A stretch of DNA of 64,000 bases from assembly GCF_030646845.1 (NCBI RefSeq), contig NZ_JAUSLE010000050.1, positions 1 to 64,000 of the forward strand, written 5' to 3'. The DNA is from Rhodoferax sp. (GTDB taxonomy: Bacteria; Pseudomonadota; Gammaproteobacteria; Burkholderiales; Burkholderiaceae_C). A program made the position numbers and the translations under genes. Shown here one piece after another: positions 24,609 through 33,035 of this stretch (position 1 is the stretch's first letter; each line of letters begins with the position of its first letter). The notes beneath the pieces were generated by a model, which was given only the letters and a program-made list of their open reading frames with translations, did no database searches and had not been told where the DNA came from.

Positions 24609-25352
24609 ATGCAGTTACAAGACATTCTTTATTCCCAGGGTTTCGGCACCCGTCGCGTGTGTGCCGGCCTGATCCAACAGGGCCTGGTTCAGGTTTATGA
24701 GTCAAATGAGGCTCTAGCCCCCGTCGAATGTCGGGAGTCAGCTACTGAATTCGTAGCAGAAGGTTTGCGTTTTCGGGTCCAGGGCGTGGACTGGCCGTAC
24801 CACGAGAAGGCCTACGTGATGTTGAACAAGCCCACCGCCACCGAGTGTTCCCAAAAACCCTCGACCCACCCCAGCATCTACACCCTGCTGCCATCGCCGC
24901 TGCGCCTGCGGCCGCAAAAGGGCGCAGTGCAGGGCGTGCAGGCGGTTGGGCGGCTCGATCAGGACACCACCGGGCTGTTGTTGTTGACGGATGATGGCAA
25001 GTTCATTCACCGCATGAGTTCGCCGCGCCACCATGTGCCCAAGGTCTATGAGGTGACTGTCAAGCATCCGCTGACTGAGATCCAGGTGCAAAAGCTGCTG
25101 GCCGGTGTGGTGCTGGACGATGATCCGAAGCCGGTTCGCGCGGCCGCCTGTGAGGCGGTGGACACCCATCATCTGCGGCTGACGCTGACCGAAGGCAAAT
25201 ACCACCAGGTCAAGCGGATGGTGGCGGCGGTCAGCAACCGGGTGGAAGGCTTGCACCGGTCCCAAATTGGTGGCTTGCGGCTGCCCGATGACCTGGCACC
25301 AGGTCAGTGGCGCTGGTTGAGCGAGGCGGATCTGGCCAGCATCTCTGCTTGA
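24609..25352 (+). CDS. rsuA: 16S rRNA pseudouridine synthase, RsuA type
   Basis: The 247-residue protein has an N-terminal S4 RNA-binding domain (LQDILYSQGFGTRRVCAGLI) and the RsuA/RluBEF catalytic core: VMLNKPTATECS, the catalytic Asp in VGRLDQDTTGLLLLTDDG, KVYEVTV, and EGKYHQVKRMVAAV. RsuA makes pseudouridine 516 in 16S rRNA; assignment within the family is by sequence style and is fairly secure. ATG at 24609 is chosen since upstream in-frame ATGs would add unrelated residues. A dispersed-repeat copy encodes residues around NEALAPVECRESATEFVAE, between the S4 domain and the core. The 185 bases upstream hold no other gene. Confidence 0.9.
   Translation: MQLQDILYSQGFGTRRVCAGLIQQGLVQVYESNEALAPVECRESATEFVAEGLRFRVQGVDWPYHEKAYVMLNKPTATECSQKPSTHPSIYTLLPSPLRLRPQKGAVQGVQAVGRLDQDTTGLLLLTDDGKFIHRMSSPRHHVPKVYEVTVKHPLTEIQVQKLLAGVVLDDDPKPVRAAACEAVDTHHLRLTLTEGKYHQVKRMVAAVSNRVEGLHRSQIGGLRLPDDLAPGQWRWLSEADLASISA
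24711..24757 (+). repeat. Dispersed repeat copy, inside rsuA
   Basis: GCTCTAGCCCCCGTCGAATG, a short variable part, then AGCTACTGAATTCGTAGCA. It is read in frame as LAPVECRESATEFVA; the same LAPV residues are read from the copy at 45224. Confidence 0.6.
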
Positions 25353-25419
25353 CGTGCGTCAATTGCGGTCATGGCGGCGCCCGCCAGCTACACTTGACGC
25401 TTACTGAGAGTGAGTTTTT

Positions 25420-26448
25420 GTGCCCTATTTCCCCCGTTTTTACGTCCGTTTAGCCACCCGTCTGGCACCCCGTTTCTCCGCTGTTGGGGCCCTGTGTTTG
25501 ATCATTCTTGCCCCATTTGCTGCCCAAGCCCAGCCCCAGGCCAACCCGATCTTCGTGTTGAATTCGCTGGAGGCCAGTGTCAGTGTGATTGACCCCACCA
25601 GCTGGAAAGAGACCCACCGCATTCCCACCGGCAAAGAGCCGCACCACCTGTACCTCACACCCGATGAGAAGTCCCTCATCATTGCCAATGCCCTGAGCGA
25701 TTCCCTGTTGTTTGTCGACCCGAAAACAGCCGAGGTGCAGCGCACAGTGCGTGGCATTCTCGACCCTTACCAGCTGCGCTTTTCGCCGGACATGAAATGG
25801 TTTGTCACGGCTGGCAACCGGCTCAATCACGTGGACATTTACCACTGGGACGGCAGCAATCTGACGCTGGCCAAACGCATTGCCACCGGCAGGATTCCCA
25901 GCCACGTCTGGATCGACAGCAAAAGCAGCACGGTTTACGCCACCATGCAGGGTAGCGATGAGCTCGTCGCGATCGATCTCCCCACCCAGACCCTCAAGTG
26001 GCGCAGCAAGACCGGCACCATGCCAGCGGATGTCTTTGGCACGCCCGATGACAAGTTTCTGTTGATTGGCCTGACTGGCGGCGAAGGCGTCGAGGTCTAT
26101 GACGTCAGCGGCAGCGAACCGAAGTTTGTCAAGCTGATCAAGACCGGCCTGGGCGCGCACGCTTTTCGCGGCGCCGGCGACAAGCGCCACGTGTTTGTCA
26201 GCAACCGGGTAGCCGACACCATCAGCAAGATCGATTACCAGACCATGACGGCGGTGGAGAGCTATCCCGCCCCCAGCGGGCCGGACTGCATGGACCTGTC
26301 AGCGGACGGGCACTACATCTATGTGGCGTCGCGCTGGGCGAAAAGGCTGACCGTGATCGACACCCGGACGCGCCAGGTGGTGCGTCAGGTCAAGGTCGGA
26401 AAATCCCCCCATGGCGTCTGGACACTGGACCATGCGGCCCGTCAGTAG
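25420..26448 (+). CDS. Exported YncE/SMP-30-like beta-propeller protein
   Basis: A 342-residue secreted protein with a long signal peptide ending AAQAQPQA. The rest is a repeated beta-propeller: blades of the YVTN/YncE type such as NPIFVLNSLEASVSVIDP, HHLYLTPDEKSLIIANA, DELVAIDLPTQTLKW and SADGHYIYVASRWAKRLTVIDTRT. No heme motif is seen. Function unknown; such proteins bind DNA, metals or quinone cofactors in different systems. GTG at 25420 is used, with GAGAGTGAG upstream. It is followed after 7 bases by the deacetylase, so the two form an operon. Confidence 0.82.
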   Translation: MPYFPRFYVRLATRLAPRFSAVGALCLIILAPFAAQAQPQANPIFVLNSLEASVSVIDPTSWKETHRIPTGKEPHHLYLTPDEKSLIIANALSDSLLFVDPKTAEVQRTVRGILDPYQLRFSPDMKWFVTAGNRLNHVDIYHWDGSNLTLAKRIATGRIPSHVWIDSKSSTVYATMQGSDELVAIDLPTQTLKWRSKTGTMPADVFGTPDDKFLLIGLTGGEGVEVYDVSGSEPKFVKLIKTGLGAHAFRGAGDKRHVFVSNRVADTISKIDYQTMTAVESYPAPSGPDCMDLSADGHYIYVASRWAKRLTVIDTRTRQVVRQVKVGKSPHGVWTLDHAARQ

Positions 26449-26455
26449 GTCGCCC

Positions 26456-27247
26456 ATGCTGTGGCGATTTGCTATTGTTTTGATAGCATGTTGCGCATAT
26501 TCTGAGGGGGCTGGGGCCGCAAAAGCCTGTGATAACCCGTTGTACCTGACATTCGACACCGGCCACATGGACGTCGCCCCGTTAGTGGCGGAGGTGCTCC
26601 AGCGGCAGAACGTCAAGGTGACTTTCTTTGCGGCCAATGAGCGCACCAAGGTCGGCGATGGCAGCCTCGGCAATCACTGGGCACCCTGGTGGCAGGCGCG
26701 GGCCGCCGAAGGGCATGAATTTGCGTCTCACACCTATGACCACGTGTACTGGCGTGGTGACCTGCCCGGCGTTGCGCCGAGGTTTCGCATGCAGCCGTCG
26801 GCGGGTGCCTTTGAGGGACGCGAGTTCACCTGGGACGCGAAGAAGTACTGTGAGCAGATCGCCTATGCAAACGAACGCCTGCAGGACTTCACCGGGAAAA
26901 AACCCTTGCCCTTGTTTCGTGCACCGGGTGGCAAGACCTCGCCGCGGTTGCTGGCGGCAGCCAGGGCGTGCGGGTTTGAGCATGTCGGCTGGTCGGCGGC
27001 GGGATTTCTGGGCGATGAATTGCCCAGCGAGAAGTTCAGCAACGAAGCCCTGCTGAAAAAGGCGCTGCGTGACATCAGACGAGGCGACATCCTGCTGGCC
27101 CACCTGGGCATCTGGTCGCGCAAAGACCCGTGGGCGCCCGCTGTGCTGGAGCCGCTCATCATGGGCCTCAAAGACAAGGGCTTTTGCTTTGCCACCCTGC
27201 GTGACCATCCTGCCTACAGCGCCTGGGTGGCGTCTGCGGGCCAGTAG
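26456..27247 (+). CDS. Exported polysaccharide deacetylase (NodB-like, CE4)
   Basis: A 263-residue protein with a signal peptide (MLWRFAIVLIACCAYSEGAGA) and a NodB domain: motif 1 LYLTFDTG, motif 2 FASHTYDH, motif 3 PLFRAPGGKTSPR, and LLAHLGIW near the end. Motif 1 has DT in place of the usual DD; the second Asp is a metal ligand in CE4 enzymes, so activity or metal binding may be altered. ATG at 26456 gives a clean signal peptide; an ATG at 26432 is also possible. The signal peptide is encoded by a dispersed-repeat copy. Substrate unknown. Confidence 0.83.
   Translation: MLWRFAIVLIACCAYSEGAGAAKACDNPLYLTFDTGHMDVAPLVAEVLQRQNVKVTFFAANERTKVGDGSLGNHWAPWWQARAAEGHEFASHTYDHVYWRGDLPGVAPRFRMQPSAGAFEGREFTWDAKKYCEQIAYANERLQDFTGKKPLPLFRAPGGKTSPRLLAAARACGFEHVGWSAAGFLGDELPSEKFSNEALLKKALRDIRRGDILLAHLGIWSRKDPWAPAVLEPLIMGLKDKGFCFATLRDHPAYSAWVASAGQ
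26468..26516 (-). repeat. Dispersed repeat copy, encoding the deacetylase signal peptide
   Basis: TTTGCTATTGTTTTGATAGCA, then TGTTGCGCATATTCTG, then AGGGGGCTGGGG. It aligns base by base with the reverse complement of the xdhA copy and in the same reading frame with the lolA copy. Confidence 0.65.
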
Positions 27248-27276
27248 TCAGCGCAGCAGCCCGGGGCCGGTATCCG

Positions 27277-28233
27277 ATGGAATTTCTTGGCAATGCTTTC
27301 TCCGATGCCCAGCAATGGCTGTTCGAGACCCTGATCCAGCCGGTGATGTTCGCACTGGGCCTGGCGGACTTGCTGGTCGACGGGTATGACGCCACCGGCT
27401 GGCTGCTGGTCGGCCTGATCCAGATGGCTGTCCTGGTCACGCTGATTGGACCGCTGCAGCGCTGGCGTCCTGTAGAAGCCGTGACGGACCATGCGGCGGT
27501 GCGCACCGACATGTTGTACACCGTCATCCACCGACTCGGGCTGTTTCGCGTCGTGCTGTTTTTTTCGCTGGACCCCCTGTTTGACCAATTGTTCGGTGCG
27601 CTGCGCGTGGCAGGCCTGGGCACCTTCCATCTGGATGCCGTGTGGCCCGGCGTGACCGACCAGGCCTTGGTCAGTCTGGTGATCTACTTGCTGGCCATTG
27701 ATCTGCTGAACTACTGGATTCACCGGGGCCAGCACCAGTTCGGGTGGTGGTGGACGCTGCATTCGCTGCACCATTCGCAGCGCCAGATGACGATGTGGAG
27801 CGACAACCGCAATCACCTGCTGGATGACGTGATACGGGACGTCCTAGTGGTGGTGGTGGCGCAGCTCATCGGCATTGCGCCCAGCCAGTTTGTGGCCATC
27901 GTGGCATTGACCCAGCTCAGTGAAAACTTTCAGCATGCCAACGTGCGTATCTGGTTTGGCCGCTGGGGTGAACGCCTGTGGATCAGCCCGCGCTTTCACC
28001 GTCTGCACCACAGCGTCGGCATCGGACATGAATCGGCAGGGAAAAATACACTCGGTGGAAGCAACTTTGGCGTGCTGCTGCCGTGGTGGGACATGCTGTT
28101 TGGCACCGCCAATTTTGAGCTTCGCTTTGATCCCACCGGCGTGCGCGATCAGGGCGAGCAGGGCCGCGACTACGGCCGGGGCTTTTGGGCCCAGCAGTGG
28201 CTCGGGCTCAAACGTCTGGCGGGTCGCGCCTGA
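27277..28233 (+). CDS. Sterol desaturase / fatty acid hydroxylase superfamily membrane protein
   Basis: A 318-residue membrane di-iron enzyme candidate with three histidine boxes: HRGQH (HX3H), HSLHH (HX2HH) and, after a further membrane part, HRLHH. Several hydrophobic segments flank them. The family inserts or removes hydrogen in sterols, fatty acids and carotenoids; substrate here is unknown. It begins 29 bases after the deacetylase and its last 26 bases overlap the convergent AraC gene. Confidence 0.85.
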   Translation: MEFLGNAFSDAQQWLFETLIQPVMFALGLADLLVDGYDATGWLLVGLIQMAVLVTLIGPLQRWRPVEAVTDHAAVRTDMLYTVIHRLGLFRVVLFFSLDPLFDQLFGALRVAGLGTFHLDAVWPGVTDQALVSLVIYLLAIDLLNYWIHRGQHQFGWWWTLHSLHHSQRQMTMWSDNRNHLLDDVIRDVLVVVVAQLIGIAPSQFVAIVALTQLSENFQHANVRIWFGRWGERLWISPRFHRLHHSVGIGHESAGKNTLGGSNFGVLLPWWDMLFGTANFELRFDPTGVRDQGEQGRDYGRGFWAQQWLGLKRLAGRA

Positions 28234-29242
28234 GGGCTTGGGGTCTGAAGTCAGACGGCCGCCGGCCGGTCCAGCGCTTGAAAGCCTGACGAAAATTGGC
28301 CGCATCGGAAAAGCCCAGCGATGCGGCCACATCCTCGGTGTTGAGTTTGGTGGTGGTGAGATAGTCGGTTGCCAGCCGGTGGCGTACGCCGTCCAGCAAC
28401 TGCTGGTAGGACGTGCCTTCCAGCAGCAGTTTGCGGCGCAGGGTGCGTGAGCTCATGTCCAGACGCTGTGCCAGCCGTTCAATATCGGGAAACCGTCCCG
28501 GCTGCGCCAGCAGCATGGCGCAGATCTGGCTGGCTGTGCCGGCCGCGGGCTGCAGATCGTGCAGCAGGCGATCGCAGGTTTCGCGGATCAAGGCGGCGGG
28601 GATCGGGTGGCCCAGCGCGATCGGCTGTGCCAGCCATTTCGCATCAAACGAGATTTCGCTCAGAGGCGCGTCGAAGTGCACCGGGCAGCCCAGCAGGTTC
28701 TCGTACAAGGCCGCGTGGCATGGTGCGGGATAGGCGGCACGCACCTCGTTTGGGCGGATGCCGGCCCCCATCACATCGCGGTGCAGTGACAGCTGGGTGG
28801 CGAATTGAATCTCGCAGGATAGGCGGAACAATTCGCTGCATGCACCCAGCGCATGCAGGTCAGAAAATGACCAGCACAGGCTGGCGCCGGATTCCCGGAC
28901 GGCGAGGCCCAGCAGCGGTGTCGCCAGCGCCCGGTAACGCAATGCAAAGTGGATCGCCTCGCGTGGCGTAGGGCAGGAGAGCAGGGCGTAGCCGTACAAA
29001 CCAAAATGGTCTACCCGCAGACGCAGCCCGGCGCGCAGGGCAAACGCCGGATCGCGGGACAGCTGTGCACAGCGCTGCAGCACGGTCAGCAGCTGGCGGG
29101 CCGATACCCGAAAGCCGGGATCAGCCAGCTGGGCGGGGGCGATGCCCGTCGACGCGAGCGCATGGCTGGCGGGGATGCCCTCATCCCGCAGCGTCTCCAC
29201 CAGGGCGGCAATCTTTTGCGGCAAGTCGACCGGGGTGTCCAT
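28208..29242 (-). CDS. AraC-family transcriptional regulator (Arabinose_bd-type N-terminus) 1
   Basis: A 344-residue regulator. The N-terminal ~200 residues resemble the OruR/ArgR-type effector domain (PF12625-like: ...LLTVLQRCAQLSRDPAFALRAG...), and the C-terminal AraC DNA-binding domain has RLAQRLDMSSRTLRRKLLLEGTSYQQLL and VAASLGFSDAANFRQAFKRWTG. ATG at 29242 is preferred over upstream in-frame starts lying in the intergenic region. It is divergent from the BASS-epimerase-cytochrome-MFS operon, which it probably controls. Effector unknown. Confidence 0.88.
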   Translation of the reverse strand: MDTPVDLPQKIAALVETLRDEGIPASHALASTGIAPAQLADPGFRVSARQLLTVLQRCAQLSRDPAFALRAGLRLRVDHFGLYGYALLSCPTPREAIHFALRYRALATPLLGLAVRESGASLCWSFSDLHALGACSELFRLSCEIQFATQLSLHRDVMGAGIRPNEVRAAYPAPCHAALYENLLGCPVHFDAPLSEISFDAKWLAQPIALGHPIPAALIRETCDRLLHDLQPAAGTASQICAMLLAQPGRFPDIERLAQRLDMSSRTLRRKLLLEGTSYQQLLDGVRHRLATDYLTTTKLNTEDVAASLGFSDAANFRQAFKRWTGRRPSDFRPQALRRDPPDV

Positions 29243-29274
29243 GTTGATATGTCCGAATTTAACCTCCCTGCAGT

Positions 29275-29302
29275 ATGGCGGATGTCTCACAATCGCCGCC
29301 AT
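29275..29302. promoter_or_regulatory. Inverted repeat in the AraC/BASS divergent region
   Basis: ATGGCGG (29275-29281) and CCGCCAT (29296-29302) with 14 bases between, centred between the two start codons. It is a candidate regulator site. Confidence 0.35.
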
Positions 29303-29324
29303 AACAAGCAGCAGGAGACTCGAC

Positions 29325-30248
29325 ATGCCGATCGATCAGGTACAACTCAACTTCAATCCGCAGGCCTTGCTGGCGCTGAACTTTGTTCTGGCATTCGTGA
29401 TGTTCGGCGTGGCGCTGGACCTGAAGATATCGGATTTCAAAGCGGCCCTGAAAACCCCCAAGGCGCTGGTGATTGGCATGGTCAGCCATCACATCCTGTT
29501 TCCGGCGCTCACATTCCTGTTCATTCTGCTGGTCAAGCCGCACCCCTCGATTGGGCTGGGCATGCTGCTGGTGTCGTCCTGCCCGGCGGGTCATATCTCC
29601 AACTTCTTCACCCAGCGCGCGGGCGGCAACGCGGCCTTGTCCGTGTCCATCAGCACCCTGTCGACGCTGGGCGCGCTGGTGATGACACCGATCAATGTGT
29701 CGTTTTGGGGCAGCCTGGATCCTGGCATGAAAGCGATCCTGAAAGATTTTTCGCTGGACCCTTTACGCATGCTGGTCGAGGTGGCGATTCTGCTGGGGGT
29801 GCCCCTGTTTCTGGGCTTGTTGATCTCGCACCGCTGGCCAGCATTCGCAGCGCGCGCGCTGAAGCCCATGCGTATTTTTTCTCTGGGCGTGTTTGCCGTC
29901 TTTGTGACCGGGGCGCTGCTGGCAAACTGGCCGTTTTTCCTGCAATACGGCCAGTATGTTGTCGGCGTGGTGCTGCTTCACAATGCCGGCGCGCTGGCAT
30001 TGGGTTACGGCTTTTCCAGGGCGGCCGGGCTGGCGGAGCGCGATTGCCGCGCGGTGTCGTTTGAGACCGGCATCCAGAACTCGGGGCTTGGCCTGGTGCT
30101 GATCTTCAACTTCTTCGGAGGTCTGGGCGGCATGGCCATCGTCACCGCCTGGTGGGGCGTCTGGCATATCTTTGCCGGCATGGCGCTCTCCACCTGGTGG
30201 ATGAAGCGCGCACCGCTGAGTCCCAAAGTGCATGAGGTGAAGGCATGA
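29325..30248 (+). CDS. BASS (bile acid:sodium symporter) family transporter
   Basis: A 307-residue inner-membrane protein with eight to ten spans and the SBF fold: FVMFGVALDL near the start, SSCPAGHISNFFTQRAGGNAALSVSIS (in parts) resembling the crossover site, and ETGIQNSGLGLVL, the conserved second crossover motif. Family members import bile acids, pantoate, pyruvate and other organic acids with sodium. ATG at 29325 follows AGGAG. It overlaps the next gene by four bases (ATGA) and is the first gene of a four-gene operon. Confidence 0.88.
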   Translation: MPIDQVQLNFNPQALLALNFVLAFVMFGVALDLKISDFKAALKTPKALVIGMVSHHILFPALTFLFILLVKPHPSIGLGMLLVSSCPAGHISNFFTQRAGGNAALSVSISTLSTLGALVMTPINVSFWGSLDPGMKAILKDFSLDPLRMLVEVAILLGVPLFLGLLISHRWPAFAARALKPMRIFSLGVFAVFVTGALLANWPFFLQYGQYVVGVVLLHNAGALALGYGFSRAAGLAERDCRAVSFETGIQNSGLGLVLIFNFFGGLGGMAIVTAWWGVWHIFAGMALSTWWMKRAPLSPKVHEVKA

Positions 30249-31213
30249 GTAGCCCGTCCGTCCTGGTGACCGGTGCTGGTGGTTATCTGGGTCGTCAGGT
30301 GATAGCGGGCTTGGCCCGGCAGCGTGATGCCGGCACGATTGGCACCGTCGTCGCGCTGGACGTGAGGCCGGCGGATCCGGCCCAGCGCCTGCCCGGCGTG
30401 GTCTACGCCACCAGCGATATTCGTGAACCCGGGCTGGAGGTGCTGCTGCGTGCGCATGGCATCACCACCGTGGTCCATCTGGCCTCCATCGTCACGCCCG
30501 GCAAGCACAGTGACCGTTCGTTTGAATACAGTGTGGATGTTGGCGGCACGCAGCGCGTGCTTGATGCCTGTGTGGCGGCGTCCGTCGCACACCTGATTGT
30601 CTCAAGCAGCGGCGCCGCCTACGGCTATCACGCGGACAACGCCGCATGGTTGAGCGAGACCGATCCGATTCGCGGCAACCAGGTGTTTGCCTACTCGTGG
30701 CACAAGCGGCTGGTGGAAGAAATGCTGGACCAGGCCAGGGCCAATCACCCGGAACTCAAGCAGACGATTTTTCGCATTGGCACCATTCTGGGCGACTCGG
30801 TGCGCAATCAGATCACTGACCTGTTTGACAAGCCGCGGCTGATCGGCATTGCCGGATCTGACAGTCCGTTTGTTTTCATCTGGGATCAGGATGTGGTGGG
30901 GGCCATCTTGATGGCCGTAGATTCGGGCAAGGCCGGTATCTACAACGTGGCCGGCGATGGTGCACTCACCCTGCACGAGATTGCGAAGCGCATGGGCAAG
31001 CGCGTGCTGCCCCTGCCCGCGTCGCTGTTGCGCAGCGCCCTGTGGTTGTTGAAGAAGCTTGGTCTCACACAGTACGGCCCCGAACAGATTGATTTTTTGC
31101 GCTACCGCCCCGTGCTTGACAACCAGCGCCTGAAGAGCGAATTCGGCTACGTGCCGCGCATGAGCTCGGAACAGGTTTTTGATTTTTATCTCAACGCCAA
31201 AGCCAGGCGTTGA
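30245..31213 (+). CDS. NAD-dependent epimerase/dehydratase family protein 1
   Basis: An extended short-chain dehydrogenase of 322 residues. The Rossmann motif VLVTGAGGYLGRQVI, LDVRPAD (cofactor end of strand 2), VHLASIV, VSSSGAAYG and the catalytic YSWHK (YxxxK) are present, followed by IFRIGTILG. It could be a sugar-nucleotide epimerase or a hydroxysteroid-type dehydrogenase; its operon with a BASS transporter leans to the latter as inference only. Start codon overlaps the symporter stop. Confidence 0.85.
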   Translation: MSSPSVLVTGAGGYLGRQVIAGLARQRDAGTIGTVVALDVRPADPAQRLPGVVYATSDIREPGLEVLLRAHGITTVVHLASIVTPGKHSDRSFEYSVDVGGTQRVLDACVAASVAHLIVSSSGAAYGYHADNAAWLSETDPIRGNQVFAYSWHKRLVEEMLDQARANHPELKQTIFRIGTILGDSVRNQITDLFDKPRLIGIAGSDSPFVFIWDQDVVGAILMAVDSGKAGIYNVAGDGALTLHEIAKRMGKRVLPLPASLLRSALWLLKKLGLTQYGPEQIDFLRYRPVLDNQRLKSEFGYVPRMSSEQVFDFYLNAKARR

Positions 31214-31253
31214 CCGGCAAGCATTGGCGGGCATCCCACACGAGGATCAGAAC

Positions 31254-33035
31254 ATGAACGTTTTCAGGCGACCAATCATTGCGCTGCTGTTGGCGGGTGT
31301 TGCTTTTGGGGCGGGCGCCGTCACGATTACCGTTACTGGCGGCGGTGGCAAACCGGTTCCTACCGTGATGGTGACCCAGACCCTCGCCGAACCGGCGAAG
31401 GCCGACACCTCCGATAACGGCTATGCCGCTCCCGGCACGCCGCAGCGATCAGACGTGCAGGTGACTCGCTTCACCAATGAGCGCGGGCAGGTGGCGCTGC
31501 CAGAACGCGGCGCTGCGGTGAACTACCGATTGCGCAAGCCGGGCTTGCAGGATCAGCGCGTGACGGTGCCAGCGGGGGGGGCGCGGCTTGCCGTGGTGAT
31601 GACGCCCGAGACGGACCCGATCAAGCTCAATGCCGCCAAGCCTGCCAATGCCTGGTTTGGGGCGCTGGATGTGGGTACCGTGGCCGAGAAGAAACACTTC
31701 GCGCTGCAGTGCGGTTTTTGCCATCAACAGGGGTCGGAACCTTTGCGCCGTGAGCGCTCCGAGGCCGAATGGAAGGACGCGATTGATCGCATGGTCCGAT
31801 ACGGTTCGCGCCTGTCCACGGATATGCAAAAGAGCTTGCCGGCCAGCCTGGAGGGCGGCTGGCGCGAACTGCGCCAGAATCCGGCCAAAGTGCCTGAGGC
31901 CACGCCCTGGGCGCCAACGCTCTCGGCCGCCACCATTCATGAATGGCCGCTGGGTGATGCGATGTCGCAACTGCATGACATGCTGCTGGCCAGCAACGGC
32001 CTGCTGTATCTGGCCGACAACATTCAGGATCGGATCTATGAGGTGCAACCCGCCACCGGTGCCTACACGGTTTACAAAATCCCCCATTTGCCGGGCGACG
32101 TGCCGGGCGGCTTGCTGGCGGCGCGGCTCAAAGCCTTTCCGCGCCATGACAGCACCTCCAATGCGCATTCACTGGCCGAGTCGCGGCGCGACGGCCACAT
32201 CTTCATCACACCCTCGGCGCAACGCCGTCTGGTGGAGTTCAATCCGGACACCAAGGCGTTCACGTTGCACACCATGGATGCGGGTTTCTATCCGCACACC
32301 ATCAGGGTGGACGCCCAGGATCGCGTCTGGTTCACGCTGGCCCTCTCCAACCAGATCGCGATGTTTGACCGCAGCGCGCAAAAATTCACGCTCTACGATC
32401 TGCCGGCGCGTGGTCTGCGTGAGCGCTTTATCACCCGCTACATCGGCGCCCTGTTCAAGCTCATGAGCTGGGGCTTGCCGTTTTCCAGCTGGTTGCCGAT
32501 TGACGCCGAATCCACCGGCACGCCATTGCCGTATGGCATTGACATCACGCCCGATGGCATGGTCTGGTTCGCACGGCTGCACACGGATGAGATCGGCAAC
32601 ATCGACCCGGCCACCGGCAAGATCACCATGATTGCTACGCCCTTCAAGGGACCGCGCCGCCTGCGCACGGATGCGGATGGCAATCTGTGGATCGTCGCGT
32701 TTGCCGAGTCCAAGCTGGCGCGCTACACACCGTCGAGCGGCAAGTTTGATCTGTTCGACTTGCCGGTCCGGCCCAAGGGCAGCGACACACCCTATGCGCT
32801 CAATGTGGACAAAAAACGCCGCGTGGTCTGGGTCAACGGCAACCAGTCCGACATGTTGCATGCCTTGGATGTGGCGACGCAAACGTGGCACAGCTATCCT
32901 TTGCCGCACCGTGTCAGCTTCACGCGCGACATTGAGGTGGCCGCGGATGGCTCGGTGTACACGTCCAATGCCAATTTCCCGAGCTGGCACACCGAGAACG
33001 CCGAGCCAACCCTGATCCGCGTGACGCCACGGTGA
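31254..33035 (+). CDS. Exported c-type cytochrome with Ig-like N-domain and virginiamycin-B-lyase-like propeller
   Basis: A 593-residue protein with a signal peptide (MNVFRRPIIALLLAGVAFGAGA). Residues about 25-120 look like a carboxypeptidase-regulatory/Ig-like domain (VTITVTGGGGKPVPTVMV). A single heme c site CGFCH is at residues 153-157, flanked by a small helical region. From about residue 220 on there are repeated Vgb/NHL propeller blades (DNIQDRIYEVQPATG, HTIRVDAQDRVWFTLA, YGIDITPDGMVWFARL, RTDADGNLWIVAF). Probably a periplasmic redox protein; no substrate can be named. Its stop overlaps the next start (GTGA). Confidence 0.8.
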   Translation: MNVFRRPIIALLLAGVAFGAGAVTITVTGGGGKPVPTVMVTQTLAEPAKADTSDNGYAAPGTPQRSDVQVTRFTNERGQVALPERGAAVNYRLRKPGLQDQRVTVPAGGARLAVVMTPETDPIKLNAAKPANAWFGALDVGTVAEKKHFALQCGFCHQQGSEPLRRERSEAEWKDAIDRMVRYGSRLSTDMQKSLPASLEGGWRELRQNPAKVPEATPWAPTLSAATIHEWPLGDAMSQLHDMLLASNGLLYLADNIQDRIYEVQPATGAYTVYKIPHLPGDVPGGLLAARLKAFPRHDSTSNAHSLAESRRDGHIFITPSAQRRLVEFNPDTKAFTLHTMDAGFYPHTIRVDAQDRVWFTLALSNQIAMFDRSAQKFTLYDLPARGLRERFITRYIGALFKLMSWGLPFSSWLPIDAESTGTPLPYGIDITPDGMVWFARLHTDEIGNIDPATGKITMIATPFKGPRRLRTDADGNLWIVAFAESKLARYTPSSGKFDLFDLPVRPKGSDTPYALNVDKKRRVVWVNGNQSDMLHALDVATQTWHSYPLPHRVSFTRDIEVAADGSVYTSNANFPSWHTENAEPTLIRVTPR

